Notes: generated by a model from the letters alone, not told the origin. Counted from the first letter of the stretch, positions 26,878-37,829 are shown. The stretch: 64,000 nucleotides of DNA from Pelomonas sp. Root1217 (GCF_001425705.1 NZ_LMDC01000001.1:928257-992256); one strand, 5' to 3'. A program made the numbers and translations.

Positions 26878-28395
26878 TCACCTGTTCATGAAGTCGGGGG
26901 AGGCCAGCAGATAGGTGTTCCATTCCTGCGGCGAGGTGGCTTGTGCCAGCGCTTGCTGCGTGGGCGCGGCCAGCCGCGGCGCGATGCCTTCGTAGTACAG
27001 CGGGTGGGCGATCTGCGGGAAAGCCGGCCGGTCCTTGGCCTCGCCCTCGACCTTGAAGAGCCCAGCGCTGCCGCTGCCGATGGCGCGCGCGATCTCGAAT
27101 CGCGTCGTCATCTGGCCCGGGCCGGCCCAGGCGCTCTCGTCCAGCGCATAGCCATCGGGCGTCTGGCGGTTGTAGGGCGCCTGGCCGAGGCGGTAGAGCC
27201 AGCCGATCATGGGGCCGGTGTTGAGCACGACCTTGTCGGCATAGGCCAGGCGCACGGCCGACACGACGTAATGGGTCGGGTCCTTGAACTTGCGGCCCAG
27301 CGAGGCCTCGAACTCGGGCGAGCCCACCATCGCGCGCAACACCTCGGCGATGCGGCCATCGCTTTGCTGCCAGCGCTCGGCCATGCGCTCGACCAGGGCC
27401 GGTGGCGGCTCGTCGGCGACGAAGTACTGGGCCAGCTTGCGCGACACGAAGCGTGCCGTGCTCGGGTGCTTGGCCAGCAGGTCCAGCACCTGGTCCAACT
27501 CGGCTTCGCCCCGGCCCTTGACGGCGATGCCGAGCAGTTGCTTGTCGCCGAAATCGTGCCGCGCTGGGTTGAACTCCATCAGCCCGTTTCGGCGGTATTG
27601 CGCCTCCTGCGCGGGCTTGAGCTTGGGTTTGTTGTCGGTCAGGTTCACGCCCAGCCCGGTCAGCACGCGGGCCAGCTCCTGCACATCCTTCTGGCTATAG
27701 CCACCGCCCACGCCCAGGGTGTGCAGTTCCAGCAGCTCGCGGGCGTAGTTCTCGTTGATGCGGTTGGCGGCGTTCTGCTCGTTGTCGAGGTAGCGCAGCA
27801 TGGCCGGGTGGTGGGCCGTGTAGCCGAGCAGGTCGCGAAACTTTCCCAGGGCCCGTTCGCGCAGGCCCTGCTCGTAGTCGCCCACCATGACGCGCAGGTT
27901 GCTCTTGTACTGGTGGACGTTGAAGTGGTTGAACCAGAACCAGGTCAGCTGCTCCTGCACCTGGTTGGATGAATACAGGGCGTGCAGCAGCTGGCGGGTT
28001 GACGCCTCGCGGGCCAGCTTGGTCAGGGCCTGCTGGTAGTTCTTCTGCGCCTCGGCCTTGGCCGCGTCGTCGGCCAGCGCGTCGGCGGCCTTGCGCTGGG
28101 CTTCCATCTGCTGCACCAGCGGCAGCAGCGGCTGAGTGATGGCGAGGGCCTGGATCTGCGCTTGAGCGGCGTCGGGCAATGCCGCCTGGTTGGCGGGTTT
28201 GAGCTGGGCGTCCAGCCAGGCTTCGCGGCCACGGCTGCGCACTTGCGCGAGGTCGGCACTGCTGGCGCCCCAAGTGAGGCGGTCCAGCCAGAGCGTGTCC
28301 TGTGCTGGACCGTGTGCCGAGGTGGCCGGCGGCGGGGCCGTGGCGCAACCGACGAGGCTGACGAGGAGAGCGGTGCTGAGCGCGAGGTTTCTCAT
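26878..28395 (-). CDS. DUF1800 family lipoprotein
   Basis: A 505-residue protein with a lipobox near residue 17 (LLVSLVGC). The central part has the DUF1800 pattern: LDRLTWGASSADLAQVRSRG at the start, LTWFWFNHFNV, NYARELLELHTLG, FNPARHDFGDKQLLG and FVSRKLAQYFV. It precedes DUF1501 by 4 bases on the same strand. The two form a conserved exported couple. The function of the family is unknown; the presence of a lipid anchor places it in the envelope. Confidence 0.92.
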   Translation of the reverse strand: MRNLALSTALLVSLVGCATAPPPATSAHGPAQDTLWLDRLTWGASSADLAQVRSRGREAWLDAQLKPANQAALPDAAQAQIQALAITQPLLPLVQQMEAQRKAADALADDAAKAEAQKNYQQALTKLAREASTRQLLHALYSSNQVQEQLTWFWFNHFNVHQYKSNLRVMVGDYEQGLRERALGKFRDLLGYTAHHPAMLRYLDNEQNAANRINENYARELLELHTLGVGGGYSQKDVQELARVLTGLGVNLTDNKPKLKPAQEAQYRRNGLMEFNPARHDFGDKQLLGIAVKGRGEAELDQVLDLLAKHPSTARFVSRKLAQYFVADEPPPALVERMAERWQQSDGRIAEVLRAMVGSPEFEASLGRKFKDPTHYVVSAVRLAYADKVVLNTGPMIGWLYRLGQAPYNRQTPDGYALDESAWAGPGQMTTRFEIARAIGSGSAGLFKVEGEAKDRPAFPQIAHPLYYEGIAPRLAAPTQQALAQATSPQEWNTYLLASPDFMNR

Positions 28396-28469
28396 GGCGG
28401 CCTCATGATGAGGCCGCTCAACGGTCCATGTCGAGGCCGGAATGACGGCCGCAACAAGACTTCACATCC

Positions 28470-29462
28470 TTACTTCGCGCCAGGTGCGTAGATTTGATCA
28501 AACACGCCGCCATCGTCGAAATGAGCTTTCTGAGCCTGGCGCCAGCTGCCGAACAGCTCGTCGAGAGTGAACAGCTTCACCGGCGCAAATTGCTTGGCGT
28601 ACTTGGCCGCGACCTTGGCGTCACGCGGGCGGTAGTAGTTCTTGGCTGCGATCTCCTGACCCTCGGGGCTGTAGAGGTAGTTCAGGTAAGCCTCGGCCTG
28701 CTTGCGCGTGCCGCGCTTGTCGACGACCTTGTCGACGATGGCCACCGGCGGCTCGGCGAGGATGGACACGCTGGGCGTGACGATCTCGAACTTGTCCGGG
28801 CCGAGTTCCTTGACGGCCAGGTAGGCCTCGTTCTCCCAGGCGATCAGCACGTCGCCGATGCCGCGCTCCACAAACGTCGTCGTCGAGCCGCGTGCGCCCG
28901 AGTCCAGCACCTTGGTGTTGGCGTAGATGCGCTTGACGAAGTCCTTGGCCGAGTCGGGCGTGCCGCCGTTCTTCAACGCATAGCCCCAGGCGGCCAGGTA
29001 GTTCCAGCGCGCCCCGCCGCTGGTCTTGGGGTTGGGGGTGATGACGTCGACGCCGCTGCGCGCCAGGTCGGGCCAGTTGCTGATCTTCTTCGGGTTGCCC
29101 TTGCGCACCAGGAAGACGATGGTCGACGTGTAGGGGCTGGCGTTGTTGGGCAGCTTCTTCTGCCAGTCCAGTGGCAGCAGCTTGTGGTCGGCGATGGCGT
29201 CGATGTCATAGGCCAGCGCCAGCGTGACGACGTCGGCCTCCAGTCCGTCAATGACCGCGCGGGCCTGCTTGCCCGAGCCGCCGTGCGAGGCCTTGATGCT
29301 GACCGTCTCTCCGGTCTTGGCCTTCCACTGCGCGGCGAAGGCCTTGTTGAAGTCCTGGTAGAGCTCGCGCGTCGGATCGTAGGAGACGTTGAGCAGCGAG
29401 GTCTGGGCCAATGCGCCGGTGGCGGCGACGGCAAGCGAGAGGGCGGTGAGAAGGCGACGCAT
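28470..29462 (-). CDS. sbp: Sulfate-binding periplasmic protein (first copy)
   Basis: A 330-residue substrate-binding protein of the sulfate/thiosulfate ABC importer. The signal peptide is [19 protein letters not shown], then [42 protein letters not shown] and [19 protein letters not shown], all family marks. It lacks its own permease genes; the cysTWA genes are 4 kb away beside a second binding protein. It is followed upstream on the same strand by cysB (29539-30504), 76 bases away. Probably CysB-controlled. Confidence 0.93.
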   Translation of the reverse strand: MRRLLTALSLAVAATGALAQTSLLNVSYDPTRELYQDFNKAFAAQWKAKTGETVSIKASHGGSGKQARAVIDGLEADVVTLALAYDIDAIADHKLLPLDWQKKLPNNASPYTSTIVFLVRKGNPKKISNWPDLARSGVDVITPNPKTSGGARWNYLAAWGYALKNGGTPDSAKDFVKRIYANTKVLDSGARGSTTTFVERGIGDVLIAWENEAYLAVKELGPDKFEIVTPSVSILAEPPVAIVDKVVDKRGTRKQAEAYLNYLYSPEGQEIAAKNYYRPRDAKVAAKYAKQFAPVKLFTLDELFGSWRQAQKAHFDDGGVFDQIYAPGAK

Positions 29463-29538
29463 GGTGTTTGAGTTAGGGATGGAACGGTTCACTCTAGGGA
29501 TGGGGGCAGGCGTGGGCAAAGAAGAAGAACAACCAAGC

Positions 29539-30504
29539 TCATGCGGCTTTCGACCAGGCCAGCACGGGTTCAGCCGCCACGGTCGGCAGCTCGTGGCGGG
29601 CCGCATCGACGACCTCTCGCTTGAGCGGCGACGCAAACGTCTGGATGAACTCGTAGATGTAGTCGCGCAGATAGGCGCTGCGGCGCACGGCCAGCCGCGT
29701 CATGTTGTCCTCGAACAGATGGCGCGCGTCGATGGCGCGCAGATGACGGTCGCGCTCCTCGTCGAAGGCGATGGCCGCGACGATGCCCACGCCCAGGCCC
29801 AGCTCCACATAGGTCTTGATGACGTCGGCATCCATCGCGCTCAGCACGATGTGGGGCTGCAACTGGGCCGAGGCAAAGGCCTCGTCGATGTGGGAGCGGC
29901 CGGTGTAGCCGGGCTCGTAGGTGACGATGGGGAACTGCGCCAGGCGGGCCAGCGTCAGCGGGCCATCCAGCAGCGGGTGGTCGGGCGGCACGACGACCGA
30001 GTGTGTCCAGCGGTAGCAGGGCAGGGCGACGAGTTCAGGGTATTGCGCCAGCGCCTCGGTGGCGATGCCCACGTCGGCCTCGCCATCGAGCAGCAGGCGG
30101 GCGATCTGCTGGGGCGAACCCTGCTGCAGATGCAGGCTCACATCGGGATGATGGGCGCGGAAGTCGCGCACGGCGGGTGGCAGCGCATAGCGCGCCTGGC
30201 TGTGCGTGGCCGCGATGCGCAGGCGGCCGCTGCCGGCCTGGGCGAAGTCGTCGGCCGCGCGCTTGAGGTTCTCGGCCTCCAGCAGCAGGCGCTCGATGAC
30301 GGGCAGCACCTGCTCGCCCGGCTCGGTCAGCCCGGTCAGGCGCTTGCCGACGCGCACGAAGAGTTCGATGCCGAGTTCTTCTTCCAGCTCGCGGATCTGG
30401 CGGCTGACGCCGGGTTGCGAGGTGTGCAAGGCCTGAGCGACTTCGGTCAGATTGAAGCCGCGGCGCTGGGCTTCGCGGACGGAGCGGAGTTGCTGGAAGT
30501 TCAT
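29539..30504 (-). CDS. cysB: CysB-type LysR regulator of sulfur assimilation
   Basis: A 321-residue LysR protein beginning [23 protein letters not shown], the CysB/Cbl N-terminus, with the helix-turn-helix [20 protein letters not shown]. The effector domain has the [11 protein letters not shown] segment that binds sulfate/acetylserine-type ligands. CysB turns on sulfate uptake genes when sulfur is limiting. It sits just upstream of sbp and is divergent from the dienelactone hydrolase gene. Confidence 0.93.
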   Translation of the reverse strand: MNFQQLRSVREAQRRGFNLTEVAQALHTSQPGVSRQIRELEEELGIELFVRVGKRLTGLTEPGEQVLPVIERLLLEAENLKRAADDFAQAGSGRLRIAATHSQARYALPPAVRDFRAHHPDVSLHLQQGSPQQIARLLLDGEADVGIATEALAQYPELVALPCYRWTHSVVVPPDHPLLDGPLTLARLAQFPIVTYEPGYTGRSHIDEAFASAQLQPHIVLSAMDADVIKTYVELGLGVGIVAAIAFDEERDRHLRAIDARHLFEDNMTRLAVRRSAYLRDYIYEFIQTFASPLKREVVDAARHELPTVAAEPVLAWSKAA

Positions 30505-30631
30505 GCGGGGCGATTCTGCGAACAGCGATCACTTCTGTCGTCGAACCATTCGCCATATCGTTATGCACTTCGTGGTGGTGTCAGGCGCTTTTGGCGCGCC
30601 TACAGTTGGCTGGCATCCAAGGAGTCAATGC

Positions 30632-31510
30632 ATGCATAAGGAAGCCATTCCGACCCAGGCCTGGGCCTTGTTCGATCGATACGTGCACGGCGACCTGAGC
30701 CGGCGCGGTTTTCTTGAGCAGGCCGCCAGCTTCGCCGGTGGCCCGGCGGGTGCCGCTGCGCTGTTGGCCACACTCAGCCCTAATTTCGCCGCGGCCCAGC
30801 AGGTCAAGCCAGATGACCCGCGCCTGGCCACGCGCCGCCAGGCCTTCGAGTCGCCGCAGGGCAGCGGCAAGGTGCAGGGCTATCTGGCCAAGCCGGCAAG
30901 TGCTGCGGGCAAGCTGCCCGCCGTGCTGGTGGTGCATGAGAACCGTGGCCTGAACCCGCACATCGAGGACATCGCCCGCCGTGTCGCGCTCGCCGGGTAC
31001 GTGGCCTATGCGCCCGACGCACTGGCGCCGTTGGGTGGCTACCCGGGCGACGAGGACAAGGCGCGTGAACTCTTTGGCAAGCTCGATGCCACCAAGACGC
31101 GCGCAGACATCGTCGCCGCCGCTCGCGGGCTGCTGACGCTGCCCGACGCCGATGGCAAGGTCGGCGTGGTCGGCTTCTGCTGGGGAGGTTCGCTGGCCAA
31201 CCATGTGGCCACGCAGGTGCCCGAGCTGGCCGTGGCCGTACCCTTCTACGGCGCTGCGCCGGCGCTGGAGGACGTGCCGCGCATCAAGGCGCGGCTGCTG
31301 CTGCACTATGCAGGCAACGACGAGCGCGTCAACGCCAGTTGGCCGGCCTATGAGGCCGCGCTGAAGGCGGCGGGTGTGCGCTACGAGCAGTTCGTCTACG
31401 CCGGCGCACAGCATGGGTTCAACAACGACACGACGCCTCGGTATGACGCGGCGGCGGCCCAACTGGCCTGGGACCGCACGCTGGCGGTGTTCAAGTCGAC
31501 ATTGGGCTGA
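30632..31510 (+). CDS. Dienelactone hydrolase family protein with Tat-type leader
   Basis: A 292-residue hydrolase. A twin-arginine-like leader (LSRRGFLEQAASFAGGPAGAAALL) precedes the DLH domain. Catalytic residues are Cys183 in GFCWGG, Asp230 in AGNDERVN and His261 in AQHGFNN, with Glu103 in VHENRGLN. An AAGGAG site lies 7 bases before the ATG at 30632. Dienelactone hydrolases open enol lactones in chlorocatechol degradation, but exported YghX-type relatives have unknown substrates. Transcribed divergently from cysB. Confidence 0.9.
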   Translation: MHKEAIPTQAWALFDRYVHGDLSRRGFLEQAASFAGGPAGAAALLATLSPNFAAAQQVKPDDPRLATRRQAFESPQGSGKVQGYLAKPASAAGKLPAVLVVHENRGLNPHIEDIARRVALAGYVAYAPDALAPLGGYPGDEDKARELFGKLDATKTRADIVAAARGLLTLPDADGKVGVVGFCWGGSLANHVATQVPELAVAVPFYGAAPALEDVPRIKARLLLHYAGNDERVNASWPAYEAALKAAGVRYEQFVYAGAQHGFNNDTTPRYDAAAAQLAWDRTLAVFKSTLG

Positions 31511-31528
31511 CGCCCACTTTGCGGCGGT

Positions 31529-31665
31529 TGCGGGCCGAGCGCCGGGCCGCTCCCTAGCCGGCCCGCCTTGGGCGATGCTTGCCGGTCAATCCGGCGGGCA
31601 TCGTCGTCCCCTCGGGGGACCGATCAGGCTGGCCGCGTTCAGCAGGCCGGCCTGGGCGAGGGGCT
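31529..31665 (-). repeat. ~140-bp dispersed intergenic repeat, copy 2 (inverted relative to copy 1)
   Basis: Reverse-complement similarity to 24961-25100 covers the full length with scattered differences. Shared blocks include GGCCGGCTAGGGAGCGGCCC and AGCCCCTCGCCC at the other end. It fills the gap between the convergent dienelactone hydrolase and RBBP9-like genes, so it may also serve as a transcription boundary. The internal hairpin of copy 1 is preserved as a compensated but different stem. Confidence 0.75.
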
Positions 31666-31672
31666 GACATTC

Positions 31673-32260
31673 TCAGACGGCAAAGGCCCACTCGCGGAAT
31701 TCCGCGTGGCGCGGCCTTTGCTCCGCGGCGGCACGGGCTCGCGCGGCCTCGATCCAGCTCTTGGCCAGCGGGAAGGGCCCGAAGCCGGCCTCGGCATTGA
31801 TGTGCCCGACCGGGCCGAGATTGCTGTAACTCGCTCCCCAACGGTGCGCCCAACGCGCGGCGCTGGCGGCGCTCATCCACGGATCGGTGCTGCTGGCAAT
31901 CAGTCGCGAGCGGCGCGGCAGGCGATGGTGGGGCAGCGACTCGGCGATGCCGAACTTGTCGGGTTCCGCGGGCGCGACGAACAGCGCTTCGCGGATGGGC
32001 GAGGCGGGCTGGTCGGCCAGATGGCGGGCCAGGGCCAGGCAGCCGAAGCTGTGGGCCACGGCCAGCCATTCCCCTTCACCCGCCACTTCCAGCGTGCGCT
32101 GGATGCGCTCGGCCCAGCGCTCCAACTCGGGTTTGCTCGGGTCGCGCTGCGTGACGCGGCGGGCGTCGCGGTACTGGCCCTGCAGCCAGGTCTGCCAATG
32201 CGCCGGGCCGCTGTCGTGCAGGCCCGGGATGATGAGAACGCGGGGCGCCTGGTAGCTCAT
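31673..32260 (-). CDS. RBBP9/YdeN-family serine hydrolase
   Basis: A 195-residue alpha/beta hydrolase. It begins RVLIIPGLHDSGPAHWQTWL, typical of the family, and the nucleophile elbow is AVAHSFGCLAL. A late GPVGHINAEAGFG provides the catalytic His and STDPWMS the acidic residue. The substrates of bacterial RBBP9-like enzymes are not settled. It lies 4 bases after the molbindin gene on the same strand. Confidence 0.88.
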   Translation of the reverse strand: MSYQAPRVLIIPGLHDSGPAHWQTWLQGQYRDARRVTQRDPSKPELERWAERIQRTLEVAGEGEWLAVAHSFGCLALARHLADQPASPIREALFVAPAEPDKFGIAESLPHHRLPRRSRLIASSTDPWMSAASAARWAHRWGASYSNLGPVGHINAEAGFGPFPLAKSWIEAARARAAAEQRPRHAEFREWAFAV

Positions 32261-32264
32261 GACG

Positions 32265-32483
32265 TCACAGCGTCGCGATCGACACTTCGGTGGACTTGAC
32301 CAGGGCGACGACCTCGCGGCCGACCTCCAGCCCCAAGTCCTTGACCGAGCGTGTCGTGATGACCGACGTGACCACGTCGCCGTTGCGGGTGAGGACGTCG
32401 ACCTCGGACACGACCGGCCCCTCGATGATTTCCTTGATCGTGCCGCGGAACTGGTTGCGCACGTTGATGGCGGTGATGCTCAT
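32265..32483 (-). CDS. mop: Molbindin-type TOBE domain protein
   Basis: A 72-residue single TOBE (Mop) domain: AINVRNQFRGTIKEIIEGPVVSEVDVLT and GLEVGREVVALVKSTEVSIA are the standard oxyanion-binding segments. Molbindins bind molybdate or tungstate in the cytoplasm and buffer it for cofactor synthesis or regulation. It is far from the mod operon (47.8-50.7 kb), whose ModC lacks a TOBE domain. It starts the two-gene unit with the RBBP9-like hydrolase. Confidence 0.9.
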   Translation of the reverse strand: MSITAINVRNQFRGTIKEIIEGPVVSEVDVLTRNGDVVTSVITTRSVKDLGLEVGREVVALVKSTEVSIATL

Positions 32484-32631
32484 GAAAACTCCTGGATGGG
32501 GAGATTTCAGTGTGCTCAGTGCCGATGAATCAGGGAACGAAGGGTTTTGTAGCAGGACATGCGAGGGGCGAGGAAGGGGTGAGCAAGACGCGCAGCCACG
32601 CGCCGCGTGACTCGAAGCCCCGTCATTTCGC

Positions 32632-33660
32632 TCAAGCGCTGTTCGCCAAGCGCCGGCGCCTTGCCGACAACAGCGATAGCGCGAGGCCGCCCAGCATGAA
32701 CAGGAGGATCGAACCCGGTTCCGGAACCTGCGGCGCAATCGGTGTGACCAGCGCTCCCTGGCTGTTGGTCAGCGACCAGCCCTGCTGGAGCACCCCTGCG
32801 GCGTCATGGACGGTCACCGCGGACAACATGGCGGTATGGGAGGCGTCGAACACGGCGTTGGTCGAGAAGCGGTCATACGCGGGCCCGATCAGCGCCGCAA
32901 TTTCGCTGTGCGTCATCTGCCAGCCGGCGATGAAGTCGATCTGAATCGCAAAAGGCACGCCGTTCTGCACCTTGAGCAGGCCCGAGGAGAACGCGGCGCC
33001 GCCAAAGGGAACGATCGCTGCGGTATTGCCATCCGTGGTCTTGTAGTCATACCAGCGGTAGTTGTCGATGCTCATGAAAAGATCGACCGTCGGCGCGGTT
33101 GGCAAGGGACCGATCACCGGGACACCGGGCGGCACGCTGCCCCACAGCGGGTTGTACGGATAAAAGTTCGGCGGCAGGCCCACCGCGCCACCGGGCGCAA
33201 AAAGATCGCCCAGCTTGCTGCTGACCCCGAACGCGAACGCCGGCGCCAGATCCATCCCGATGGGCGCGCCTGGAACGGTGATCGTCCAGGTGTCGCCAAA
33301 GCCGGCGTTGGTGCGAAAGCCGGTCCAGCCCACCCCGTTGTTCAGCGGAATGCCGCTGCCTTTCAGATCGTGGTAACTCCGAAAAACGGGCGCGCCACCC
33401 ACCACGCTCGCCTCGGTCCATACGTTCTGGACGATCTCTCCGTCGACCAGCGGATTGAAAACCCCATCGAAATCGCGGTCCCACTCGTTGCGCTGGCGCA
33501 CGATCTCGGTTTTCGCACCGCCCGAGCGTGTCACGGCGGGGCCGAAGACCGTGATGTTGCCCCAGTCGGTCAGAGAGGAGGTCAGCACTGCCGCGCTTGC
33601 AATCTCGGCGCCGGCTGACAGTGCGATGGCACCGAGCAGAAGGATCTGGCTTGATCGCAT
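32632..33660 (-). CDS. PEP-CTERM sorted exported protein
   Basis: A 342-residue protein with a signal peptide (MRSSQILLLGAIALSAGAEIASA). It ends in VPEPGSILLFMLGGLALSLLSARRRR, the PEP-CTERM tripartite sorting tail recognised by exosortase/EpsH: PEP motif, membrane helix, Arg cluster. The middle has no domain I recognise. A GAGGTG ribosome site supports ATG 33660. No exosortase or polysaccharide gene is nearby, so the sorting enzyme must lie elsewhere. Probably surface or matrix associated. Confidence 0.88.
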   Translation of the reverse strand: MRSSQILLLGAIALSAGAEIASAAVLTSSLTDWGNITVFGPAVTRSGGAKTEIVRQRNEWDRDFDGVFNPLVDGEIVQNVWTEASVVGGAPVFRSYHDLKGSGIPLNNGVGWTGFRTNAGFGDTWTITVPGAPIGMDLAPAFAFGVSSKLGDLFAPGGAVGLPPNFYPYNPLWGSVPPGVPVIGPLPTAPTVDLFMSIDNYRWYDYKTTDGNTAAIVPFGGAAFSSGLLKVQNGVPFAIQIDFIAGWQMTHSEIAALIGPAYDRFSTNAVFDASHTAMLSAVTVHDAAGVLQQGWSLTNSQGALVTPIAPQVPEPGSILLFMLGGLALSLLSARRRRLANSA

Positions 33661-33789
33661 GGTGCACCTCGCGCGGCAAAGGAAGGCCATTGTGCGCGGC
33701 GCGCCTGAAAAGGCGCGGTTCAGACTAGGGGAGCGGCGCCAGGGAGCCGCCGTCGCGGCTTGAATCTCGAGCGCGCTCGAAGCCTGCCG

Positions 33790-34847
<1,058 letters not shown>

Positions 34848-34848
<1 letters not shown>

Positions 34849-35732
34849 CACTCGCTCCCGTGCGACGACTGGCTGGCGCGCCACTCGATGAATTGCTTGA
34901 TCACCAGCGTCACCAGCGCCAGCAGCGCGAGCAGTGAGGCCACGGCGAAGGCGGCCGCGAACTGGTATTCGTTGTAGAGGATCTCGACGTGCAAAGGCAG
35001 CGTGTTGGTCAGGCCGCGAATGTGGCCGGAGACGACCGACACGGCGCCGAACTCGCCCATGGCGCGTGCATTGCACAGGATGACGCCGTACAGCAGCCCC
35101 CACTTGATATTGGGCAGCGTGACGCGGCGGAAGGTCTGCCAGCCGCTGGCGCCGAGCACGGTCGCGGCCTCCTCCTCGTCCTTGCCTTGCGCCTGCATCA
35201 GCGGGATCAGCTCGCGGGCGACGAAGGGGAAGGTCACGAAGACGGTCGCCAGCACGATGCCGGGCACGGCGAAGATGATCTTCACGTCGTGCTCCTGCAG
35301 CCAGGGGCCGAACCAGCCCTGGGCGCCGAAGATCAGCACATACATCAGGCCGGCCACGACGGGTGAGACCGAGAAGGGCAGGTCGATCAGCGTGATCAGC
35401 AGCTGCTTGCCGCGGAACTCGTGCTTGGCGATCAGCCAGGACGCGCTCAGGCCGAACACCAGATTCAGCGGCACTGCGATGGCGGTGGCGATCAGCGTCA
35501 GCTTGATGGCGGAGAAGGTTTCCTCTTCGGCGATGGACGCGAAGTACACCTCCCAGCCCTTGCGCAGCGCCTCGGTGAACACGGCGACCAGCGGCAGCAG
35601 CAGGAAGACGGCGAAGAAGGTCAGGCCCAGCGCCAGCAGCGTGAAACGCACCACAGGCGATTCGCGCGTGGCCGGGTTGTCCTGATACTTGGCGCGGGCA
35701 CGCGGTGGTGCGAGGTGCAAAGCCGTGCTCAT
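34848..35732 (-). CDS. cysW: Sulfate ABC transporter permease CysW
   Basis: A 294-residue inner-membrane permease with six predicted helices. The EAA loop that contacts CysA reads [22 protein letters not shown]. The N-terminal segment ([21 protein letters not shown]) and [18 protein letters not shown] ending match CysW. It overlaps cysT by 4 bases and cysA by 1, so translation is coupled. Confidence 0.95.
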
Positions 35733-36568
35733 CGCTTTCCTCCCCGGCGCGAACTCCAGGCCTGCAGGCCATTGATGGCCAGCAGCAGCACGAAGCTGAC
35801 GATCAGCATGACGGCCGCGATGGCCGTGGCACCCACATAGTCGTACTGCTCCAGCTTGGCGATGATCATCAGCGGCGTGATCTCGCTGACCATGGGGATG
35901 TTGCCGGCGATGAAGATCACCGAGCCGTACTCGCCCACGGCACGCGCGAAGGCCAGCGCGAAGCCGGTCAGCAAGGCGGGCAGCAGCGTGGGCAACACGA
36001 CATAGCGGAAGGTCGTCCAGCGCTGGGCGCCGAGTGATGCCGCGGCTTCTTCCAACTCGGTCTCCATGTCCTCCAGCACCGGCTGCACCGTGCGCACGAT
36101 GAAGGGCAGGCCGATGAAGATCAGCGCCAGCAGGATGCCCAGCGGCGTGAAGGCGATCTTGATGTCGTACTTGGCAAAGAGGGAGCCGACCCAGCCGTTG
36201 GGCGCATATAGCGCCGTCAGCGCGATGCCGGCCACGGCGGTGGGCAGGGCGAAGGGCAGATCGATGAGCGCGTCAACCAGCTTCTTGCCCGGGAACTCGT
36301 AGCGGACGATGCACCAGGCCAGGATGAGCCCGAAGAAGAGGTTGATGAAGGCGGCGATCAGCGAGGCGCCGAAGCTGAGCTTGTATGACGCCATCACGCG
36401 CGGTGACGTGGCGGCGGTCCAGAACGCCTCGAAGCCGTGGCCCGATGACTTCAGGAACACCGCGGTTAGCGGCACCAGCACGATGAGTGACAGGTAGAAC
36501 AGCGTGAAGCCGAGCGTCGGCGCGAAGCCGGGCAGGACACGTCGCCGTCCCAGGGAGAACAAAGCCAT
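35729..36568 (-). CDS. cysT: Sulfate ABC transporter permease CysT
   Basis: A 279-residue inner-membrane permease, partner of Cys[25 protein letters not shown] is the first helix; the EAA loop is [23 protein letters not shown]. The ATG at 36568 is selected over an upstream one that would extend into the hairpin region. Between cysT and the upstream sbp lies a 128-base spacer holding a 28-bp perfect inverted repeat, so the permease may be expressed at a different level from the binding protein. Confidence 0.95.
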   Translation of the reverse strand: MALFSLGRRRVLPGFAPTLGFTLFYLSLIVLVPLTAVFLKSSGHGFEAFWTAATSPRVMASYKLSFGASLIAAFINLFFGLILAWCIVRYEFPGKKLVDALIDLPFALPTAVAGIALTALYAPNGWVGSLFAKYDIKIAFTPLGILLALIFIGLPFIVRTVQPVLEDMETELEEAAASLGAQRWTTFRYVVLPTLLPALLTGFALAFARAVGEYGSVIFIAGNIPMVSEITPLMIIAKLEQYDYVGATAIAAVMLIVSFVLLLAINGLQAWSSRRGGKR

Positions 36569-36606
36569 ATCTAGTTTTTTTAGCCGCGTCGGCGGCAAAG
36601 AGAAAT

Positions 36607-36684
36607 GCAACCACAGAGGCACAGAGGCACAGAGGGAGACCTGAACTCAGAGGTTTCTCTGTGCCTCTGTGCCTCTGTGGTTGC
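36607..36684. repeat. CACAGAGGCACAGAG-type hairpin repeat, copy 1
   Basis: Two 28-base arms (36607-36634 and 36657-36684) are exact reverse complements, built on the repeated core CACAGAGG, with a 22-base loop that itself can pair partly. The resulting RNA would be a very stable stem. It lies between sbp and cysT. Copies 2 and 3 are at 38979-39054 and 45028-45104. Confidence 0.9.
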
Positions 36685-36696
36685 GTTTGAATTCGC

Positions 36697-37707
36697 TCAG
36701 CGTTTGATGCTCGCCATCACCTGGTCAAACGAACCGCCATCGGCAAAGTGCTGCTTGCTGACCTTGGCCCAGCCGCCCAGCGTCTGGTCCACCGTGAAGA
36801 GCTTGATGTTGGCGAAGCGCTGTGCGTGCTTCTTGAAGATGGCCGGGTCGCGCGGGCGGAAGTTGTTCTTGGCGATGATTTCCTGGCCTTCCGGGCTCCA
36901 GTGGAAGTCGAGGTAGGCCTTGGCCAGCGCGGCGCTGCCCTTCTTGGCCACGACCTTGTCGACGATGGCCACCGGTGCGTCGGTCTCGATGGAGATGCTG
37001 GGGTTGACCTGCTCGAACTGGCCCTTGCCGAACTCGTTCTCGATCAGCTCGACCTCGGCCTCGAAGGTGACAAGCACATCGCCGATGCCGCGCTGCGTGA
37101 AGGTCGTCGTTGCGCCGCGGCCGCCACCGTCCAGCACCGGCACATTGGTCAGCACCTTGGTCACCAGCTCCTTGGCCTGGGCCTCACTGCCGCCAGTGGC
37201 GATGACGCTGCCCCAGATGGCCAGATAGCTATAGCGGCCGTTGCCGGTGACCTTGGGGTTGGGGATGATGACCTGCACGCCAGGGCGGGCCAAGTCGCTC
37301 CAGTCCTTGATGCCCTTGGGGTTGCCCTTGCGCACGAGGAAGGTCATGGTCGACGAATAGGGCGCCGCGTTGTTGGGGAAGCGGCTGCGCCAGTCGGCGG
37401 GCGTGAGGCCGGCGCTGGCGAGCTGGTCCACGTCGGTGGCCTGGTTCATCGTCACGACGTCGGCCTCCAGGCCGCCGATGACGGCACCGATCTGCTTGCT
37501 GGAGCCGCCGTGGCTCTGGTTGACGGTCACGACCTGGCCCTTGGCCTTCTGTGCGGCCACGAAGGCCGGGTTGATCTGCTTGTAGAGCTCACGGGCGACG
37601 TCGTAGGAGACATTGAGCAGCGTCGCGTCGGCGGCAAAGGCGGGCAGGGCGGCCGTGGCGGCCATCAGCGCGACCAGGGCGCGGCGGGTGGGCAGGAAAG
37701 AGGGCAT
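36697..37707 (-). CDS. sbp: Sulfate-binding periplasmic protein (second copy)
   Basis: A 336-residue binding protein: signal peptide (RRALVALMAATAALPAFA), [59 protein letters not shown]. It is the dedicated partner of CysTWA, being directly upstream. It is clearly paralogous to the protein at 28470-29462. Three CTTATT repeats upstream (37754-37790) mark a likely CysB-type control region. Confidence 0.94.
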   Translation of the reverse strand: MPSFLPTRRALVALMAATAALPAFAADATLLNVSYDVARELYKQINPAFVAAQKAKGQVVTVNQSHGGSSKQIGAVIGGLEADVVTMNQATDVDQLASAGLTPADWRSRFPNNAAPYSSTMTFLVRKGNPKGIKDWSDLARPGVQVIIPNPKVTGNGRYSYLAIWGSVIATGGSEAQAKELVTKVLTNVPVLDGGGRGATTTFTQRGIGDVLVTFEAEVELIENEFGKGQFEQVNPSISIETDAPVAIVDKVVAKKGSAALAKAYLDFHWSPEGQEIIAKNNFRPRDPAIFKKHAQRFANIKLFTVDQTLGGWAKVSKQHFADGGSFDQVMASIKR

Positions 37708-37753
37708 GACTGGGCCGTCGGGTGAACGAAAGCCGAGAGGGTGCCCAAAGTCT

Positions 37754-37790
37754 CTTATTCGCGGAAGGACAGTTTTCTTATTTCCTTATT
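37754..37790. promoter_or_regulatory. Direct CTTATT repeats in the sbp/kinase divergent region
   Basis: CTTATT occurs at 37754-37759, 37777-37782 and 37785-37790, in the otherwise GC-rich 122-base space between sbp and the divergent kinase gene. Read toward sbp this gives AATAAG repeats. CysB-type LysR proteins bind AT-rich repeats upstream of sulfate transport genes, so this is a candidate activation site. Confidence 0.4.
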
Positions 37791-37829
37791 CGTTCCAGGG
37801 CATTGAGTGGCGCGCTGCTTGCTAATCTC

